DNA of 64,000 nt from Prevotella sp. (GCA_017449495.1 JAFTFO010000042.1:31857-95856), one strand, 5' to 3'; shown: positions 46,795-56,367, counted from the first letter of the stretch. Program-made: numbers and translations. Notes: generated by a model not told the origin, from the letters alone.

Positions 46795-46830
46795 TTCTGT
46801 TTGTTATTAATTGAATTTATATATGTCCCC

Positions 46831-46917
46831 GGGAGTGGAAGCCTCCCACAAACCGTATCAGGTCGCAAAAGCAACCCTCTACATATAGAAACCGGGCATA
46901 CCGTAACTTACGCCCTA
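46831..46917 (-). promoter_or_regulatory. Structured leader between nusG and rplK
   Basis: Three hairpins in 90 bases: GGGC...GCCC with nested CGTAAGTTACG (46891-46917), GGTTGC-TTTT-GCGACC (46861-46876) and GGGAG/CTCCC with GCTTCCA loop (46831-46847). No -7 box is present, so it is read through from nusG. L1 controls this operon from the rplK leader in E. coli; an L1 site here is a plausible inference. Confidence 0.55.
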
Positions 46918-47460
46918 TTCCTTTTCCACTTGATTGTACGACAGTTCCAACGGGGTCTTACGACCAAAGATCTTCACCATCACCTTCAGCTTACGCTTCT
47001 CGGCATTCACCTCCTCGATGATACCACTGAATCCGCTGAATGGTCCGTCGGTCACCTTCACAGCCTCGTCGATGCTGAACGGGATAGCCACCTCTTCAGA
47101 CTTGATGGTAATATCCTCTGCCGTACCGAGTATGCGATTAATATCGGCCTGACGGACGGGCGTCGGGTTATCGAGACCGCCCAGGAAGCCGAGCACGTTT
47201 GGCATGAAGCGTAATGTATGAGCCACCTCGCCCTGGAGATTTGCCTCTACGAGGACATAGCCAGGGAGAAAGAGCTTCTCCTTGACCACACGCTTTCCAT
47301 TGCGGAGCTGTGCGTACTTCTCCGTCGGCAGCAATATCTCTCCTACATTGGCAGCAAGCAACTCGTCGCGTTTCATGAGAGCCTCAAGATACTCCTTGAC
47401 CTTACCCTCCTTACCGCTGACTGCACGCAGCACATACCACTTCTTACCTGTCTGAGCCAT
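46915..47460 (-). CDS. nusG: Transcription termination/antitermination protein NusG
   Basis: 181 residues: N-terminal NGN domain (KKWYVLRAVSGKEGKVKEYLEAL, LFLPGYVLVEANL) and C-terminal KOW domain (VKVTDGPFSGFSGIIEEVNAEKRKLKVMVKIFGR). Couples RNA polymerase with the ribosome or Rho. Follows secE by 15 bp. Confidence 0.96.
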   Translation of the reverse strand: MAQTGKKWYVLRAVSGKEGKVKEYLEALMKRDELLAANVGEILLPTEKYAQLRNGKRVVKEKLFLPGYVLVEANLQGEVAHTLRFMPNVLGFLGGLDNPTPVRQADINRILGTAEDITIKSEEVAIPFSIDEAVKVTDGPFSGFSGIIEEVNAEKRKLKVMVKIFGRKTPLELSYNQVEKE

Positions 47461-47475
47461 GATACCTGTCGTTGA

Positions 47476-47667
47476 TTATGCCGGATAAACCAGACTCATG
47501 AATGACTTGAACACAAAGTCCATAGCCCACACCACCAGTGCAATAATCAGTGATGCTGAAAGCACCACGACTGCACTATGCGTCAGTTCTTTGCGAGTAG
47601 GCCATGTCGTCTTATGAGCGAGCTCATCGTAACAAGCCTTGCAATAATTGATAAACTTCTTCAACAT
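47476..47667 (-). CDS. secE: Protein translocase subunit SecE
   Basis: 63 residues from MLKKFINYCKACYDEL (47667); six codons upstream would enter the tRNA-Trp trailer. The amphipathic motif HKTTWPTRKELTHSA is diagnostic, followed by one membrane helix. Clamps SecY in the inner membrane. Confidence 0.94.
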   Translation of the reverse strand: MLKKFINYCKACYDELAHKTTWPTRKELTHSAVVVLSASLIIALVVWAMDFVFKSFMSLVYPA

Positions 47668-47682
47668 ACCTTTATTATTTTG

Positions 47683-47755
47683 CACGGGAAGGAGGACTCG
47701 AACCCACGACCCTCGGTTTTGGAGACCGATGCTCTACCAACTGAGCTATTCCCGT
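47683..47755 (-). tRNA. tRNA-Trp (CCA)
   Basis: 73 nt; acceptor ACGGGAA / TTCCCGT, D-arm TAGCTCAGTTGGTAGAGC, anticodon loop CTCCAAA giving CCA, T-loop GGTTCGAGTCC. No 3' CCA is encoded. Lies between tuf and secE. Confidence 0.96.
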
Positions 47756-47759
47756 AAGT

Positions 47760-47785
47760 AAGCCCCCACCCGTAAGCGGGGGCTT
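47760..47785 (-). terminator. GC-rich hairpin between tuf and tRNA-Trp
   Basis: AAGCCCCC / GGGGGCTT around a 10-base loop. On the minus strand no U-tract follows; it could be a processing site or partial terminator between the tuf mRNA and the tRNA. Confidence 0.6.
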
Positions 47786-47832
47786 GATTTTTATAAGAGC
47801 TAATCTGACTAGTTAAACTAGTACTACTAGTA

Positions 47833-49026
47833 TTAATCCTCGTAGACCTCGGTGATCTGACCAGAACCAACGGTGCGACCACCCTCACGGATAGCGAAGC
47901 GCAGACCGGGGTTCAGAGCCACAGCGTAGATCAGCTCAACAGTGATCTCCACGTTATCACCAGGCATTACCATCTCAACACCTGCAGGCAGAGTGATCTC
48001 ACCTGTGCAGTCCATAGTGCGGAGATAGAACTGGGGACGATACTTGTTGCCGAACGGAGTGTGACGACCACCCTCTTCCTTCTTCAGGACATAGATAGAA
48101 GCCTTGAACTTCTTGAAGGGCTTGATCTGACCCGGATGGCAGAGCACCATACCACGCTTGATCTCGTTCTTGTCGATACCACGGAGCAGCAGACCAACGT
48201 TATCACCAGCCTGACCCTCATCCAGGATCTTACGGAACATCTCAACACCGGTAACAACCGACTTCTTGTCCTCACCGAGACCGAGCAGCTCGACCTCATC
48301 ACCCACGTGGATCACACCAGTCTCGATACGACCAGTAGCAACAGTACCACGACCTGTGATAGAGAACACATCCTCAACAGGCATCAGGAAGGGCTTGTCG
48401 GTAGCACGAGGAGGCTCCTGAATCCACTCGTCGCAGGTATTCATCAGCTCCATCACCTTGTCTTCCCACTTCTCAACACCGTTCAGTGCGCCGAGGGCAG
48501 AACCGCGGATGATAGGAGTATCATCCTCGAACTCATACTGAGCCAGGATCTCCTGAACCTCCATCTCAACGAGCTCCAGCATCTCCTCATCGTCGACCAT
48601 ATCGCACTTGTTCAGGAACACCACCAGACGGGGAACGTTCACCTGACGGGCGAGCAGCACGTGCTCACGGGTCTGAGGCATAGGACCGTCAGTAGCAGCT
48701 ACAACAAGGATAGCACCGTCCATCTGAGCAGCACCAGTTACCATGTTCTTCACATAGTCAGCGTGTCCCGGGCAGTCAACGTGAGCATAGTGACGCTTCT
48801 CTGTCTCGTACTCAACGTGAGCGGTGTTAATAGTAATACCACGCTCCTTCTCCTCGGGAGCATTGTCAATCTGGTCGAAAGACTTAATCTTACCCTCATT
48901 ACCAGCAACGCGCTTTGAAAGCACGAGCGTAATAGCGGCTGTCAAAGTTGTCTTACCGTGGTCAACGTGACCGATAGTACCAATGTTTACGTGCGGTTTG
49001 GTGCGCACAAAATTCTCTTTTGCCAT
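47833..49026 (-). CDS. tuf: Elongation factor Tu
   Basis: 397 residues. GTPase motifs [26 protein letters not shown] and [10 protein letters not shown]; domains II-III through to [16 protein letters not shown]. Delivers aminoacyl-tRNA. It follows four tRNA genes in the same order as around E. coli tufB. Confidence 0.98.
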   Translation of the reverse strand: MAKENFVRTKPHVNIGTIGHVDHGKTTLTAAITLVLSKRVAGNEGKIKSFDQIDNAPEEKERGITINTAHVEYETEKRHYAHVDCPGHADYVKNMVTGAAQMDGAILVVAATDGPMPQTREHVLLARQVNVPRLVVFLNKCDMVDDEEMLELVEMEVQEILAQYEFEDDTPIIRGSALGALNGVEKWEDKVMELMNTCDEWIQEPPRATDKPFLMPVEDVFSITGRGTVATGRIETGVIHVGDEVELLGLGEDKKSVVTGVEMFRKILDEGQAGDNVGLLLRGIDKNEIKRGMVLCHPGQIKPFKKFKASIYVLKKEEGGRHTPFGNKYRPQFYLRTMDCTGEITLPAGVEMVMPGDNVEITVELIYAVALNPGLRFAIREGGRTVGSGQITEVYED

Positions 49027-49085
49027 TTTTGTTGTTATTAAACGTTTATAAATTCTGAATTTTCAGTCTCCTCCTCGTACAAGAG

Positions 49086-49157
<72 letters not shown>

Positions 49158-49164
49158 GAGTATG

Positions 49165-49237
49165 AGCGGAAAACGGGGCTCAAACCCGCGACCCCCAGCT
49201 TGGAAGGCTAGTGCTCTATCGACTGAGCTATTTCCGC
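49165..49237 (-). tRNA. tRNA-Gly (TCC)
   Basis: 73 nt; acceptor GCGGAAA / TTTCCGC (as GTTTTCCGC), anticodon loop CTTCCAA, T-arm GCGGGTTTGAGCCCCG. No encoded CCA. Confidence 0.95.
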
Positions 49238-49253
49238 AGCATGTCTCTTGAAG

Positions 49254-49336
49254 TGGGTGCTGATGGATTCGAACCACCGAAGTCGAAAGACAGCAGATTT
49301 ACAGTCTGCCCCATTTGGCCACTCTGGAAAACACCC
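49254..49336 (-). tRNA. tRNA-Tyr (GTA)
   Basis: 83 nt class II tRNA with long variable arm; acceptor GGGTGTT / AGCACCC, anticodon stem-loop CAGACTGTAAATCTG, T-arm GGTGGTTCGAATCC. Confidence 0.96.
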
Positions 49337-49407
49337 AAGCCTTTTTCATTTCCTTCTTTTGAGCCTTAAGGATAATTGACTTTCGTCTATCCTTCGAGTC
49401 TCCTTTG

Positions 49408-49481
49408 AGCCTCTTGTCGGATTCGAACCAACGACCCCGAGATTACAAATCACGTGCTCTGGCCAACTGAGCTAAAGAGGC
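49408..49481 (-). tRNA. tRNA-Thr (TGT)
   Basis: 74 nt; acceptor GCCTCTT / AAGAGGC, anticodon loop TTTGTAA (one T-T mismatch in the stem), T-arm GTTGGTTCGAATCCGAC. First tRNA after the promoter. Confidence 0.94.
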
Positions 49482-49535
49482 GTTTCAATGCAGCCGCTCT
49501 CTGTTTCAGATTTACGACCTGTCGGAAAACGGCTG

Positions 49536-49543
49536 CAAAGTTA
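49536..49543 (-). promoter_or_regulatory. -7 box of the tRNA-tuf operon
   Basis: TAACTTTG on the minus strand, 54 bases before tRNA-Thr(TGT). The next box-like sequence downstream is not before nusG, so tRNAs, tuf, tRNA-Trp, secE and nusG may form one unit. Confidence 0.65.
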
Positions 49544-49583
49544 CTACTTATTTTTGAATTACCAAAACTTTTCGGTGTTTTTT

Positions 49584-49883
49584 TTATCTATTCCTCAATT
49601 TTTCCTTGAATTTCTGCAGTTGTGTGCGCATTGAGTCAACGCAAAGATCAATACTTTCCTCGAAAGTGTCGCTGGTCTTTTCCACAAACAGGGTGTTTCC
49701 CGGCACTGCCACGGAGAGGCTGGCCTCCTTGTTCTGGGCAGTGGCTGGCTTCACTACTTTCAGCTGCACCTCCACCTTCTGTATATCCTCAAATGACTTT
49801 TCCAACTTGGCGACCTTCTTTTCGATGAACGCCTCTAACTTCTCAGTAGCGTCGAAGTGAATCGACTGGATCTTAATTTCCAT
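49584..49883 (-). CDS. hpf: Ribosome hibernation-promoting factor (short HPF/RaiA type)
   Basis: 99 residues: MEIKIQSIHFDATEKLEAFIEKKVAKLEK and VEQL-type beta strands, then SDTFEESIDLCVDSMRTQLQKFKEK. Short form without the C-terminal dimerisation domain. Binds the small subunit and inactivates ribosomes in stationary phase. Third gene of rpsU-xerC-hpf. Confidence 0.92.
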   Translation of the reverse strand: MEIKIQSIHFDATEKLEAFIEKKVAKLEKSFEDIQKVEVQLKVVKPATAQNKEASLSVAVPGNTLFVEKTSDTFEESIDLCVDSMRTQLQKFKEKLRNR

Positions 49884-49918
49884 AGATACCTCCTATTTTA
49901 AATAGTTATTAATAAGGT

Positions 49919-50797
49919 TCAGGCTCTGGGATGAGCCTCTTCATATACTCGTTTCAGCTGTTCGAACGTCGTGTGGGCATAAATCTCCGTTGTCGAGACA
50001 CTCTCATGACCCAGCAAGTTCTTGATGCTTTCCAGTCCAGCCCCGTTATTGAGCATGGCCGTAGCAAAGGTATGACGCAACACATGGGGGGAGCGTTTCT
50101 TCAATGAGGTCGCACCCGTCAGATGCCGATGTACAATCTGATAGACCTGCTGACCTGTCATCCGACGACCTTTATCATTGAGGAACAAGGCGTCGCAGTC
50201 CACCTTCATCTGTTCATTACGGGCGGCAATATACCGCTTAAGAGCCTCTGCCAATTCCGTGCCGAAGGGCACTATCCGCTGTTTGTTACGCTTACCCGTC
50301 ACTTTCAGTTGACCAACCTCAAAGTCCACATCAGCATCATTCAGCCCTATCAGTTCTCCGCGACGGATACCTGTCTCATATAATAATATTAATAAGGTAC
50401 GCGCGCGAATCTCCTTAAAGTCATCCTCCCACCCGCGGTCGTCAAGCAGGCGGTCCATCTCTCCTTCCCTCATGAACTGGGGCAGCGGCTTCGACTTCTT
50501 GGGTCCCGTGATACAGTGGGCCGGATCGCGAGTCACCAGCTTTCGTTTCAGGGCAAACCTAAAAAAGGAACGCAATGCACTCAACTTCTTATTGATCGTT
50601 GACGCATTGTTTCCTCTGTCCATCAGGCTCTCCATCCACTCCCGGATCAGGTCGGCATCCGCCTCTCCTATCGAGAGCCCGCTTTCCCTATATGTCAGAT
50701 ACGCTTCAAACTCACGAAGGCAGTCCTCGTATGTACTGACGGTCTGTTGTGAGGCATTTCGCTCGAAGCGCAGGTAGTTCAGAAACTGGTCTATCAT
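49919..50797 (-). CDS. xerC: Tyrosine recombinase XerC-type
   Basis: 292 residues. SAM-like N-terminal domain (MIDQFLNYLRFERNASQQTVSTYEDCLREF) and catalytic domain with Arg in ETGIRRGELIGL, Lys in VTGKRNKQRIVPFG, HxxR in HVLRHTFATAML, His in LGHESVSTTEIY and the nucleophile Tyr in TEIYAHT. Resolves chromosome dimers at dif. The chromosomal position behind rpsU is the one usual in Bacteroidales, not an integrated element. Confidence 0.9.
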   Translation of the reverse strand: MIDQFLNYLRFERNASQQTVSTYEDCLREFEAYLTYRESGLSIGEADADLIREWMESLMDRGNNASTINKKLSALRSFFRFALKRKLVTRDPAHCITGPKKSKPLPQFMREGEMDRLLDDRGWEDDFKEIRARTLLILLYETGIRRGELIGLNDADVDFEVGQLKVTGKRNKQRIVPFGTELAEALKRYIAARNEQMKVDCDALFLNDKGRRMTGQQVYQIVHRHLTGATSLKKRSPHVLRHTFATAMLNNGAGLESIKNLLGHESVSTTEIYAHTTFEQLKRVYEEAHPRA

Positions 50798-50867
50798 CGC
50801 CGATATGTATTTTCGGCTACGAATTTACGAAGAAAATCCGAAACTACCAAATTTTCGGGGAACTTTT

Positions 50868-51059
50868 TTATTCCTCGTTAGTACGAAGCTGCTGTACGTA
50901 AATGGCGTGCTCCATCTTAAGACGCTTAAGTACAGAAGGTTTGTCGAACTGCTGACGACGGCGAAGTTCTTTCACCACACCTGTCTTTTCAAACTTTCTC
51001 TTAAACTTCTTGAGGGCCTTCTCAATGTTCTCGCCTTCTTTTACTGGTACAATAATCAT
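50868..51059 (-). CDS. rpsU: 30S ribosomal protein S21
   Basis: 63 residues: MIIVPVKEGENIEKALKKFKRKFEKTGVVKELRRRQQFDKPS is the family pattern. In Bacteroidota S21 sits near the anti-Shine-Dalgarno end and has been linked to the lack of SD use. First gene of the unit with xerC and hpf. Confidence 0.95.
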   Translation of the reverse strand: MIIVPVKEGENIEKALKKFKRKFEKTGVVKELRRRQQFDKPSVLKRLKMEHAIYVQQLRTNEE

Positions 51060-51093
51060 TTGTCTTTTGCTTTAAAATTTTATGTTAAACTTC

Positions 51094-51136
51094 ATGCCAT
51101 CGGGCATAGGTGCCACGAAAAGCGGGTGCAAAGTTA
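51094..51136 (-). promoter_or_regulatory. rpsU promoter and leader hairpin
   Basis: -7 box TAACTTTG at 51129-51136 (minus strand); small hairpin ATGCC-CGAT-GGCAT at 51094-51107 in the leader. Confidence 0.6.
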
Positions 51137-51211
51137 CAGCTTTTTTACAAATCTACCAAATCTTTATCCTTTTTTTATTAAATAATCTTCATTTTTTCTC
51201 GAACACGGGGC

Positions 51212-53020
51212 TTATAATGCCTTGCAAGCCTCTTGTAGCCAGGCTGTTTCGTCGACAGAGAGGTGGGGCGAGAGGGTATCGAAGACGCGCTGGTGGTACG
51301 CGTTGAGCCAGTCGATCTCCTCCTGCGTCATCATCTCCCTGACGATGGGCGCCTTGTCGATGGGGCAAAGGGTGAGCGACTCAAACTGGAGGAACTGGCC
51401 GAATTCCGTTTCCTTATAGGGCACGATGAGCAGCGTGTTCTCCGTACGGGCACCACAACGGCCTGCGAGATAGATGCCTGGCTCGTCGGTGATAGTCATG
51501 CCTGCCACCAATGGGGCGGGCTTCCACTCCATGCGGAACTGATGGGGTCCCTCGTGGACGTTAAGATAGGTGCCTACACCATGACCTGTGCCGTGCAAGT
51601 AGTTCAGTCCTTCGCGCCACATGTCCTTGCGGGCCAGGATGTCGATCTGCGTACCACTGGCTCCGCTGGGGAACTTACAGAGTTCTATCTGTATATGGCC
51701 CTTGAGTACCAGCGTATATATTTTCCGCTCTTCCTCCGTAAGGGGGCCGAGGGCGATGGTACGGGTGATATCCGTCGTGCCGTCGAGATATTGGGCACCA
51801 CTATCGAGCAACAGCAAGCCCTTGGGCTGCAATGGGATATCTGTCTCGGGTGTCGCCTCATAGTGCACGATGGCAGCATGCTCGCCATAGCCAGCGATGG
51901 TGTCGAAGGAGATATCGCGGAACAGAGGCTGCTCAGCACGAAGGGCCGTCAACTTCTGGTCAATGCTTATCTCTGTCTGTCCACCCGCCTCCACAGCGGG
52001 TTTCAGCCAACGCAGGAACTTCACCATGGCGATGCCGTCTTTCAGCATCGCCGACCTAAAACCCGCGATCTCAGTCTCGTTCTTAACGGTCTTCATCCGC
52101 TTCACGGGCGATTCCGCCTCTACAATCTCCGTACGCGGCTTCTCCTTCTTCCTCACCACATCGTAGAGGCAATAATTCACCTCGTCGGGGTCAAGCAGGA
52201 TATTGTACTCAAAATAGTCTTTCAATCCGTTCTGTACCTCACCGTAGTCGGCTACCTCGACACCCTCGGCCTTCAGATAGCCGGAAACCTCCGGCGTGAG
52301 CTTCACCTTATTTATATATAAGGTAACCTTTTTAGACGAAATGAGCAGATAACTGACAAAGACGGGGTTGCAGTGCACGTCCGTGCCTCGTAGATTCAGT
52401 GTCCATGCGATATCGTCGAGAGCCGACATCAGCATACCGTCGGCATGCTGCTTACGCAGGGCCTGACGGATACGGGCGATCTTGCTGGCAGTCGTCTCGC
52501 CAGCATATATCAACGGATAGAGTTCCACAGGGTTCTCAGGGATAGGAGGACGCCCAGACCATATCTGTCGCAGGGGGTCGAGATTGGTGCGCAGCGTGAA
52601 GCCTCCCTCCTTACGAAGGTCGCTGATCAACTCCTTCACGCTGTTAGCCGAACTGCACCAGCCATCGATGCCAACCTCTGTGGATCCTTGACCATCGTCC
52701 ATTACCATCTGAGAATGAATCCACTCCGGAATGGTGGGTGTACCTTCTATCTTCAGTTTCAAAAGTTGGAACCCCGTACCCCTTAGCTGTTCTTCTGCGG
52801 CAAGGAAGTAACGAGAGTCGGTCCAAAGGGCGGCCGAGTGCATGGTCACCACCGCCGTGCCTGCCGAGCCATTAAAGCCGGAGATATATTCGCGTCCCTT
52901 CCAATGGTCGGGCACATACTCACCCTGATGGGGATCGGTACTGGGGAAGATGAAGGCTGCCAAGTGCTCACGCCGCATCACTTCCCGAAGGTCTTCTAAT
53001 CGCTGATTGATAGGATTCAT
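51212..53020 (-). CDS. pepP: Xaa-Pro aminopeptidase (M24B, three-domain APP type)
   Basis: 602 residues, the length of the three-domain APP1-like enzymes that remove an N-terminal residue ahead of proline. Two creatinase-like N-terminal domains (MNPINQRLEDLREVMRREHLAAFIFPSTDPH) and a catalytic domain whose metal ligands are visible: LLLDSGAQYLDGTTDITR (two Asp), HGTGHGVGTYLNVHEGP (His), MTITDEPGIYL (Glu) and ARTENTLLIV (Glu). Likely cytoplasmic, no signal peptide. It starts 34 bp after the glycyl-radical activase gene in the same direction, which suggests a joint role in proline/hydroxyproline peptide use. Confidence 0.92.
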   Translation of the reverse strand: MNPINQRLEDLREVMRREHLAAFIFPSTDPHQGEYVPDHWKGREYISGFNGSAGTAVVTMHSAALWTDSRYFLAAEEQLRGTGFQLLKLKIEGTPTIPEWIHSQMVMDDGQGSTEVGIDGWCSSANSVKELISDLRKEGGFTLRTNLDPLRQIWSGRPPIPENPVELYPLIYAGETTASKIARIRQALRKQHADGMLMSALDDIAWTLNLRGTDVHCNPVFVSYLLISSKKVTLYINKVKLTPEVSGYLKAEGVEVADYGEVQNGLKDYFEYNILLDPDEVNYCLYDVVRKKEKPRTEIVEAESPVKRMKTVKNETEIAGFRSAMLKDGIAMVKFLRWLKPAVEAGGQTEISIDQKLTALRAEQPLFRDISFDTIAGYGEHAAIVHYEATPETDIPLQPKGLLLLDSGAQYLDGTTDITRTIALGPLTEEERKIYTLVLKGHIQIELCKFPSGASGTQIDILARKDMWREGLNYLHGTGHGVGTYLNVHEGPHQFRMEWKPAPLVAGMTITDEPGIYLAGRCGARTENTLLIVPYKETEFGQFLQFESLTLCPIDKAPIVREMMTQEEIDWLNAYHQRVFDTLSPHLSVDETAWLQEACKAL

Positions 53021-53054
53021 ATTTTGTTTAGAGTTTATTGTTTATAGATTGCCT

Positions 53055-53963
53055 TTAGCCGCCGATAACGACGTGAAGGCCGTGGGATTCGAGTTGTGAC
53101 TGACAGCGCTGCTGCGTCTCTTCGGAGGGAGCCGACATCGGGAAGTTCTGTGGATTATAGGTGCTCCACATGCGACGGTGTTTGTCCTTTCCTACGTCGT
53201 GATATGGCAGAAGATTGACGGTGCGTCTCTTCCAAGGAAGGGTGTCGAGGAAGCGGGCAGTCGCCTCGATATTCTCATCATCGGCATTGACACCTTCAAT
53301 CAACGGTATGCGTACAAAGAAGTCTTTGTCAAGTGTTGCCAGCAAACGGATATTGTCAAGGATCAACTCATTGGGCACACCTGTAAAGCGACGATGCTTC
53401 TCAGAGTCCATCAGTTTCAAGTCTACGAGCAGCAACTCACAGTTGTCTGCCACCTGGTGCACCACTTCCTCCGCAGCATAGAGCGTGGTATCTACTGTAC
53501 GATGGAATCCCCGTCTGCCCAGTTCCTCCAATAGTGCAAGCGTAGCTTCGGGATGCATCAGGGGTTCTCCGCCACAAAGTGTCACCCCTCCTCCACTGTC
53601 CGTCATGATGTCACGCTCCTTCTCCACCTCCGCCATCAGATCCTCCATGGTCCACTCACGGCCACAGAGTTCGAGAGCGGTCGTAGGACATTCTTCTGTA
53701 CAAAGGGTACAGAGGGTGCAACCCGAACCCATCACAATACCATTGGGCGTCAGCCGCAACACTTGCTGTGGACAGACCTCCACACAGGACTGGCAACCAA
53801 TGCACTTCGACTTTTTGTATAAGACCTGCTGGCGAGGGCTCCAACTCTCGGGGTTGTGGCACCAGACGCAGTGCAATGGACAGCCCTTCATAAAAAGGGT
53901 CGTCCGTATGCCTGGCCCGTCGTTGATGGCATACCGTTTGATATCAAAAATCAGTGCCATCAA
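53055..53963 (-). CDS. Glycyl-radical enzyme activase (radical SAM with two extra [4Fe-4S] sites)
   Basis: 302 residues. Radical SAM motif CPLHCVWC near residue 29-36, a ferredoxin-type insert CIGCQSCVEVCP and CTLCTLCTEECP near 54-90, then GGGVTLCGGEPLMHPE and LLLVDLKLMDSEKH. The insert marks activases of GREs other than pyruvate formate-lyase. It installs a glycyl radical using SAM; the substrate protein is the adjacent dehydratase-like GRE, only 4 bp upstream. Two adjacent ATGs open the frame. Confidence 0.92.
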   Translation of the reverse strand: MMALIFDIKRYAINDGPGIRTTLFMKGCPLHCVWCHNPESWSPRQQVLYKKSKCIGCQSCVEVCPQQVLRLTPNGIVMGSGCTLCTLCTEECPTTALELCGREWTMEDLMAEVEKERDIMTDSGGGVTLCGGEPLMHPEATLALLEELGRRGFHRTVDTTLYAAEEVVHQVADNCELLLVDLKLMDSEKHRRFTGVPNELILDNIRLLATLDKDFFVRIPLIEGVNADDENIEATARFLDTLPWKRRTVNLLPYHDVGKDKHRRMWSTYNPQNFPMSAPSEETQQRCQSQLESHGLHVVIGG

Positions 53964-53967
53964 TCTC

Positions 53968-56367
53968 CTAATACTCCTCGTTTTCCGTTCGGGCGATAAT
54001 CTCGTTCTGCAGTTGCTCCGTCATATCGTTGAAGTAATCGGAGTAGCCTGCCACACGCACCAACAGGTCGCGGTACTCGTCGGGATGCTGCTGGGCATCG
54101 TAGAGCGTCGCCGTATCAACGATATTGAACTGGATGTGATGGCCACCGAACTTGAAATAAGTACGGATGAGCGAGGCCAGTTTCTTCTGATCCTCCTCGC
54201 GCTTCAGCAAAGCAGGCACGAAACGTACATTCAGCAGTGTGCCGCCACTCTTCGTCTGATCCAGTTTGCCCAGCGACTTGACTACTGCCGTAGGACCATG
54301 GGAGTCGGAGCCGTGAGCAGGAGAGGTTCCGTCGCTGATGGCAAAGTGGGCAAAACGTCCGTTGGGTGTCGCCCCGCAGACCGAGCCGAAGTAGTTATGA
54401 CAGGTCGTTGAGAGCATATTCAGCTGTGTCTTGCCGCCACGGGTGTTCGGACGCCCCTCGATGGCCTTCACCAGATCGTCGTAGACACGGACGGCAATGG
54501 TATCAGCATATTCATCGTCGTTGCCGAAGAACGGGGTATGGTTCCTGATATACTGACGCTTCTTCTCGCCGCCCTCCCAGTTCTTTGCACAAGCCTGAAG
54601 TATTTCATCCATCGTGTAGCGGTGATCCTCGAATACGTGTTTCTTCAGAGTGGTGAAGCAGTCGGTGATAGTGCCCAGGCCCGTACACTGGATATAGGTG
54701 GTATTATAGCGGGCGCCGCCACTATAGTAGTCCTTGCCCTTCTCGATACAATCATCGATATAGAGGCTGAGGAAGGTGGCGGGGGCATAGAGCGAGAACA
54801 TACGCTCGATATAGTTGTTAACCGAGAGTTTCAAGTTCACGAAATAGACCATCTGCTGGTGCCAGGCCTCGTAGAGTTCCCCGAAGGTCTTGAACGCTCG
54901 CGGATCGCCCGTCTCCAGTCCGAGTTTCTTACCCGTCTCAGGGTCAACACCGTTATTCAGGGTAATCTCTAAAATCTTTGGTGTGTTCAGGTAGCCCGTC
55001 AGCAGATAGGCCTCCTTACCAAAGGCACCCACCTCGATACAACCAGAACAGCCACCTTCACGGGCATCCTCCAGTGTCTTACCCTCACGCACCAGTTCTT
55101 TGATATAGGTATCGGGATTGAAGATCGAGGGATAGCCATGTCCCTGGCGAATCACCTTGATACCCGCCAGCAGGAACTCGTCAGGCGTATTCTCTGCAAT
55201 GTGGATACTGAGGCCGGGCTGCAGTTCGTGCAGTTCCTCCTGTATCTCTAAGATCATGTAGGATATCTCGTTGGCAGCACTCTTGCCCTCACGGTCCACG
55301 CCACCTATATTAATATTAGTAAAGTCATTATAGGTACCCGACTCCAAGGCCGTCACACCCACCTTCGGCGGGGCGGGTTGGTTATTGAACTTGATCCACA
55401 GACATGAGATCAGTTCCTTGGCCTTGTCGCGTGTCAACGTGCCGTCGGCGATGCCTTTCTGGTAGAAGGGCCAGAGGTGCTGGTCGATGTGGCCGGGGTT
55501 CATCGAGTCCCAGCCGTTGAGTTCTGTCACCGTACCGAGGTGTACAAACCAGTACATCTGAATGGCCTCCCAGAGGTCACGAGGTGCATGGGCTGGCACC
55601 CATCGGCACACGTCGGCAATCTTCCGCAGTTCCGCCTTGCGCTGGGGGGTCTGTTCCTTGGCGGCCATCTGCTCAGCCAACTCAGCATGGCGCTCAGCGA
55701 AGAGGATGGCGGCATCGCACGAGATGGCCATCGCTTCCAGTTCCTGTTGCTTATCGGTCGCCTCAGGGTCGTAGATATAGTCGAGGCTGGCTATTTTCTT
55801 TTCGATGCGAGCCTTCACGTCGAGCAATCCCTCACGATACATCTTGCCATCCATCGCCGTATGGCCTGCTGCTCGTTGTTCCATAAACTCCGTAAACACA
55901 CCAGCGTGGTAAGCCTCTTCCCACTCCTTCGACACGTGGTTGAAGATACGTTCGCGCTGGGTCTTGCCTTTCCAGTAGGGAATCACCTCCCGCTCATAGG
56001 TGTCGATATCTTCCTGCGAGATGTGATAACTCTGCAGTTCCCTGGTGTCGAGGGTATGCAGATCCTCCACCGAGTGGCAGGTCAGTTCCGGGAACGTCGG
56101 CACGGCCTTGGGCAGCGGTCCGCGCTCACCCACGATCAGTTCGTCCTCACCGATATAGATCGTCTTCTTTTTGCATATCTCATAGAAGTTACGGGCCCGC
56201 AGCACGGCGATGGGCATCGTACCATAGTGGGTCTTATAAAAGGCGGTCTCTATCAGGGCCCGCTCTATGCTCAGGGTGGTGGGGGTGTCGAAGTTCTGCT
56301 GACGCAACCGTCTGATGCGGTCATTCATTCCACCCAGATTCTCAGGGTATTTAATTGAAAAGTTCAT
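53968..56367 (-). CDS. hypD: Glycyl radical enzyme, probably trans-4-hydroxy-L-proline dehydratase
   Basis: 799 residues. The thiyl Cys and adjacent Glu are in GGCSGCIEVGAFGKE (about Cys443, Glu445), and the glycyl radical Gly is about 774 in RVAGYSDYF. The Cys-x-Glu arrangement, the sequence LTGYLNTPKILEITLNNGVDP and the length are, as I recall, those of hydroxyproline dehydratase, which yields pyrroline-5-carboxylate for reduction to proline. Other dehydratase GREs (glycerol, propanediol) have CVEP-type sequences, so HypD is preferred. The symbol is not the hydrogenase maturase of the same name. No proC gene is in the window. First gene of an operon with its activase and pepP; a dyad overlaps its promoter. 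Confidence 0.78.
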   Translation of the reverse strand: MNFSIKYPENLGGMNDRIRRLRQQNFDTPTTLSIERALIETAFYKTHYGTMPIAVLRARNFYEICKKKTIYIGEDELIVGERGPLPKAVPTFPELTCHSVEDLHTLDTRELQSYHISQEDIDTYEREVIPYWKGKTQRERIFNHVSKEWEEAYHAGVFTEFMEQRAAGHTAMDGKMYREGLLDVKARIEKKIASLDYIYDPEATDKQQELEAMAISCDAAILFAERHAELAEQMAAKEQTPQRKAELRKIADVCRWVPAHAPRDLWEAIQMYWFVHLGTVTELNGWDSMNPGHIDQHLWPFYQKGIADGTLTRDKAKELISCLWIKFNNQPAPPKVGVTALESGTYNDFTNINIGGVDREGKSAANEISYMILEIQEELHELQPGLSIHIAENTPDEFLLAGIKVIRQGHGYPSIFNPDTYIKELVREGKTLEDAREGGCSGCIEVGAFGKEAYLLTGYLNTPKILEITLNNGVDPETGKKLGLETGDPRAFKTFGELYEAWHQQMVYFVNLKLSVNNYIERMFSLYAPATFLSLYIDDCIEKGKDYYSGGARYNTTYIQCTGLGTITDCFTTLKKHVFEDHRYTMDEILQACAKNWEGGEKKRQYIRNHTPFFGNDDEYADTIAVRVYDDLVKAIEGRPNTRGGKTQLNMLSTTCHNYFGSVCGATPNGRFAHFAISDGTSPAHGSDSHGPTAVVKSLGKLDQTKSGGTLLNVRFVPALLKREEDQKKLASLIRTYFKFGGHHIQFNIVDTATLYDAQQHPDEYRDLLVRVAGYSDYFNDMTEQLQNEIIARTENEEY

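Noticed and set aside
49919-50797. Integrase of a mobile element
   Set aside because: Sits in the conserved rpsU-xerC-hpf order with no attachment repeats; it is the housekeeping XerC.
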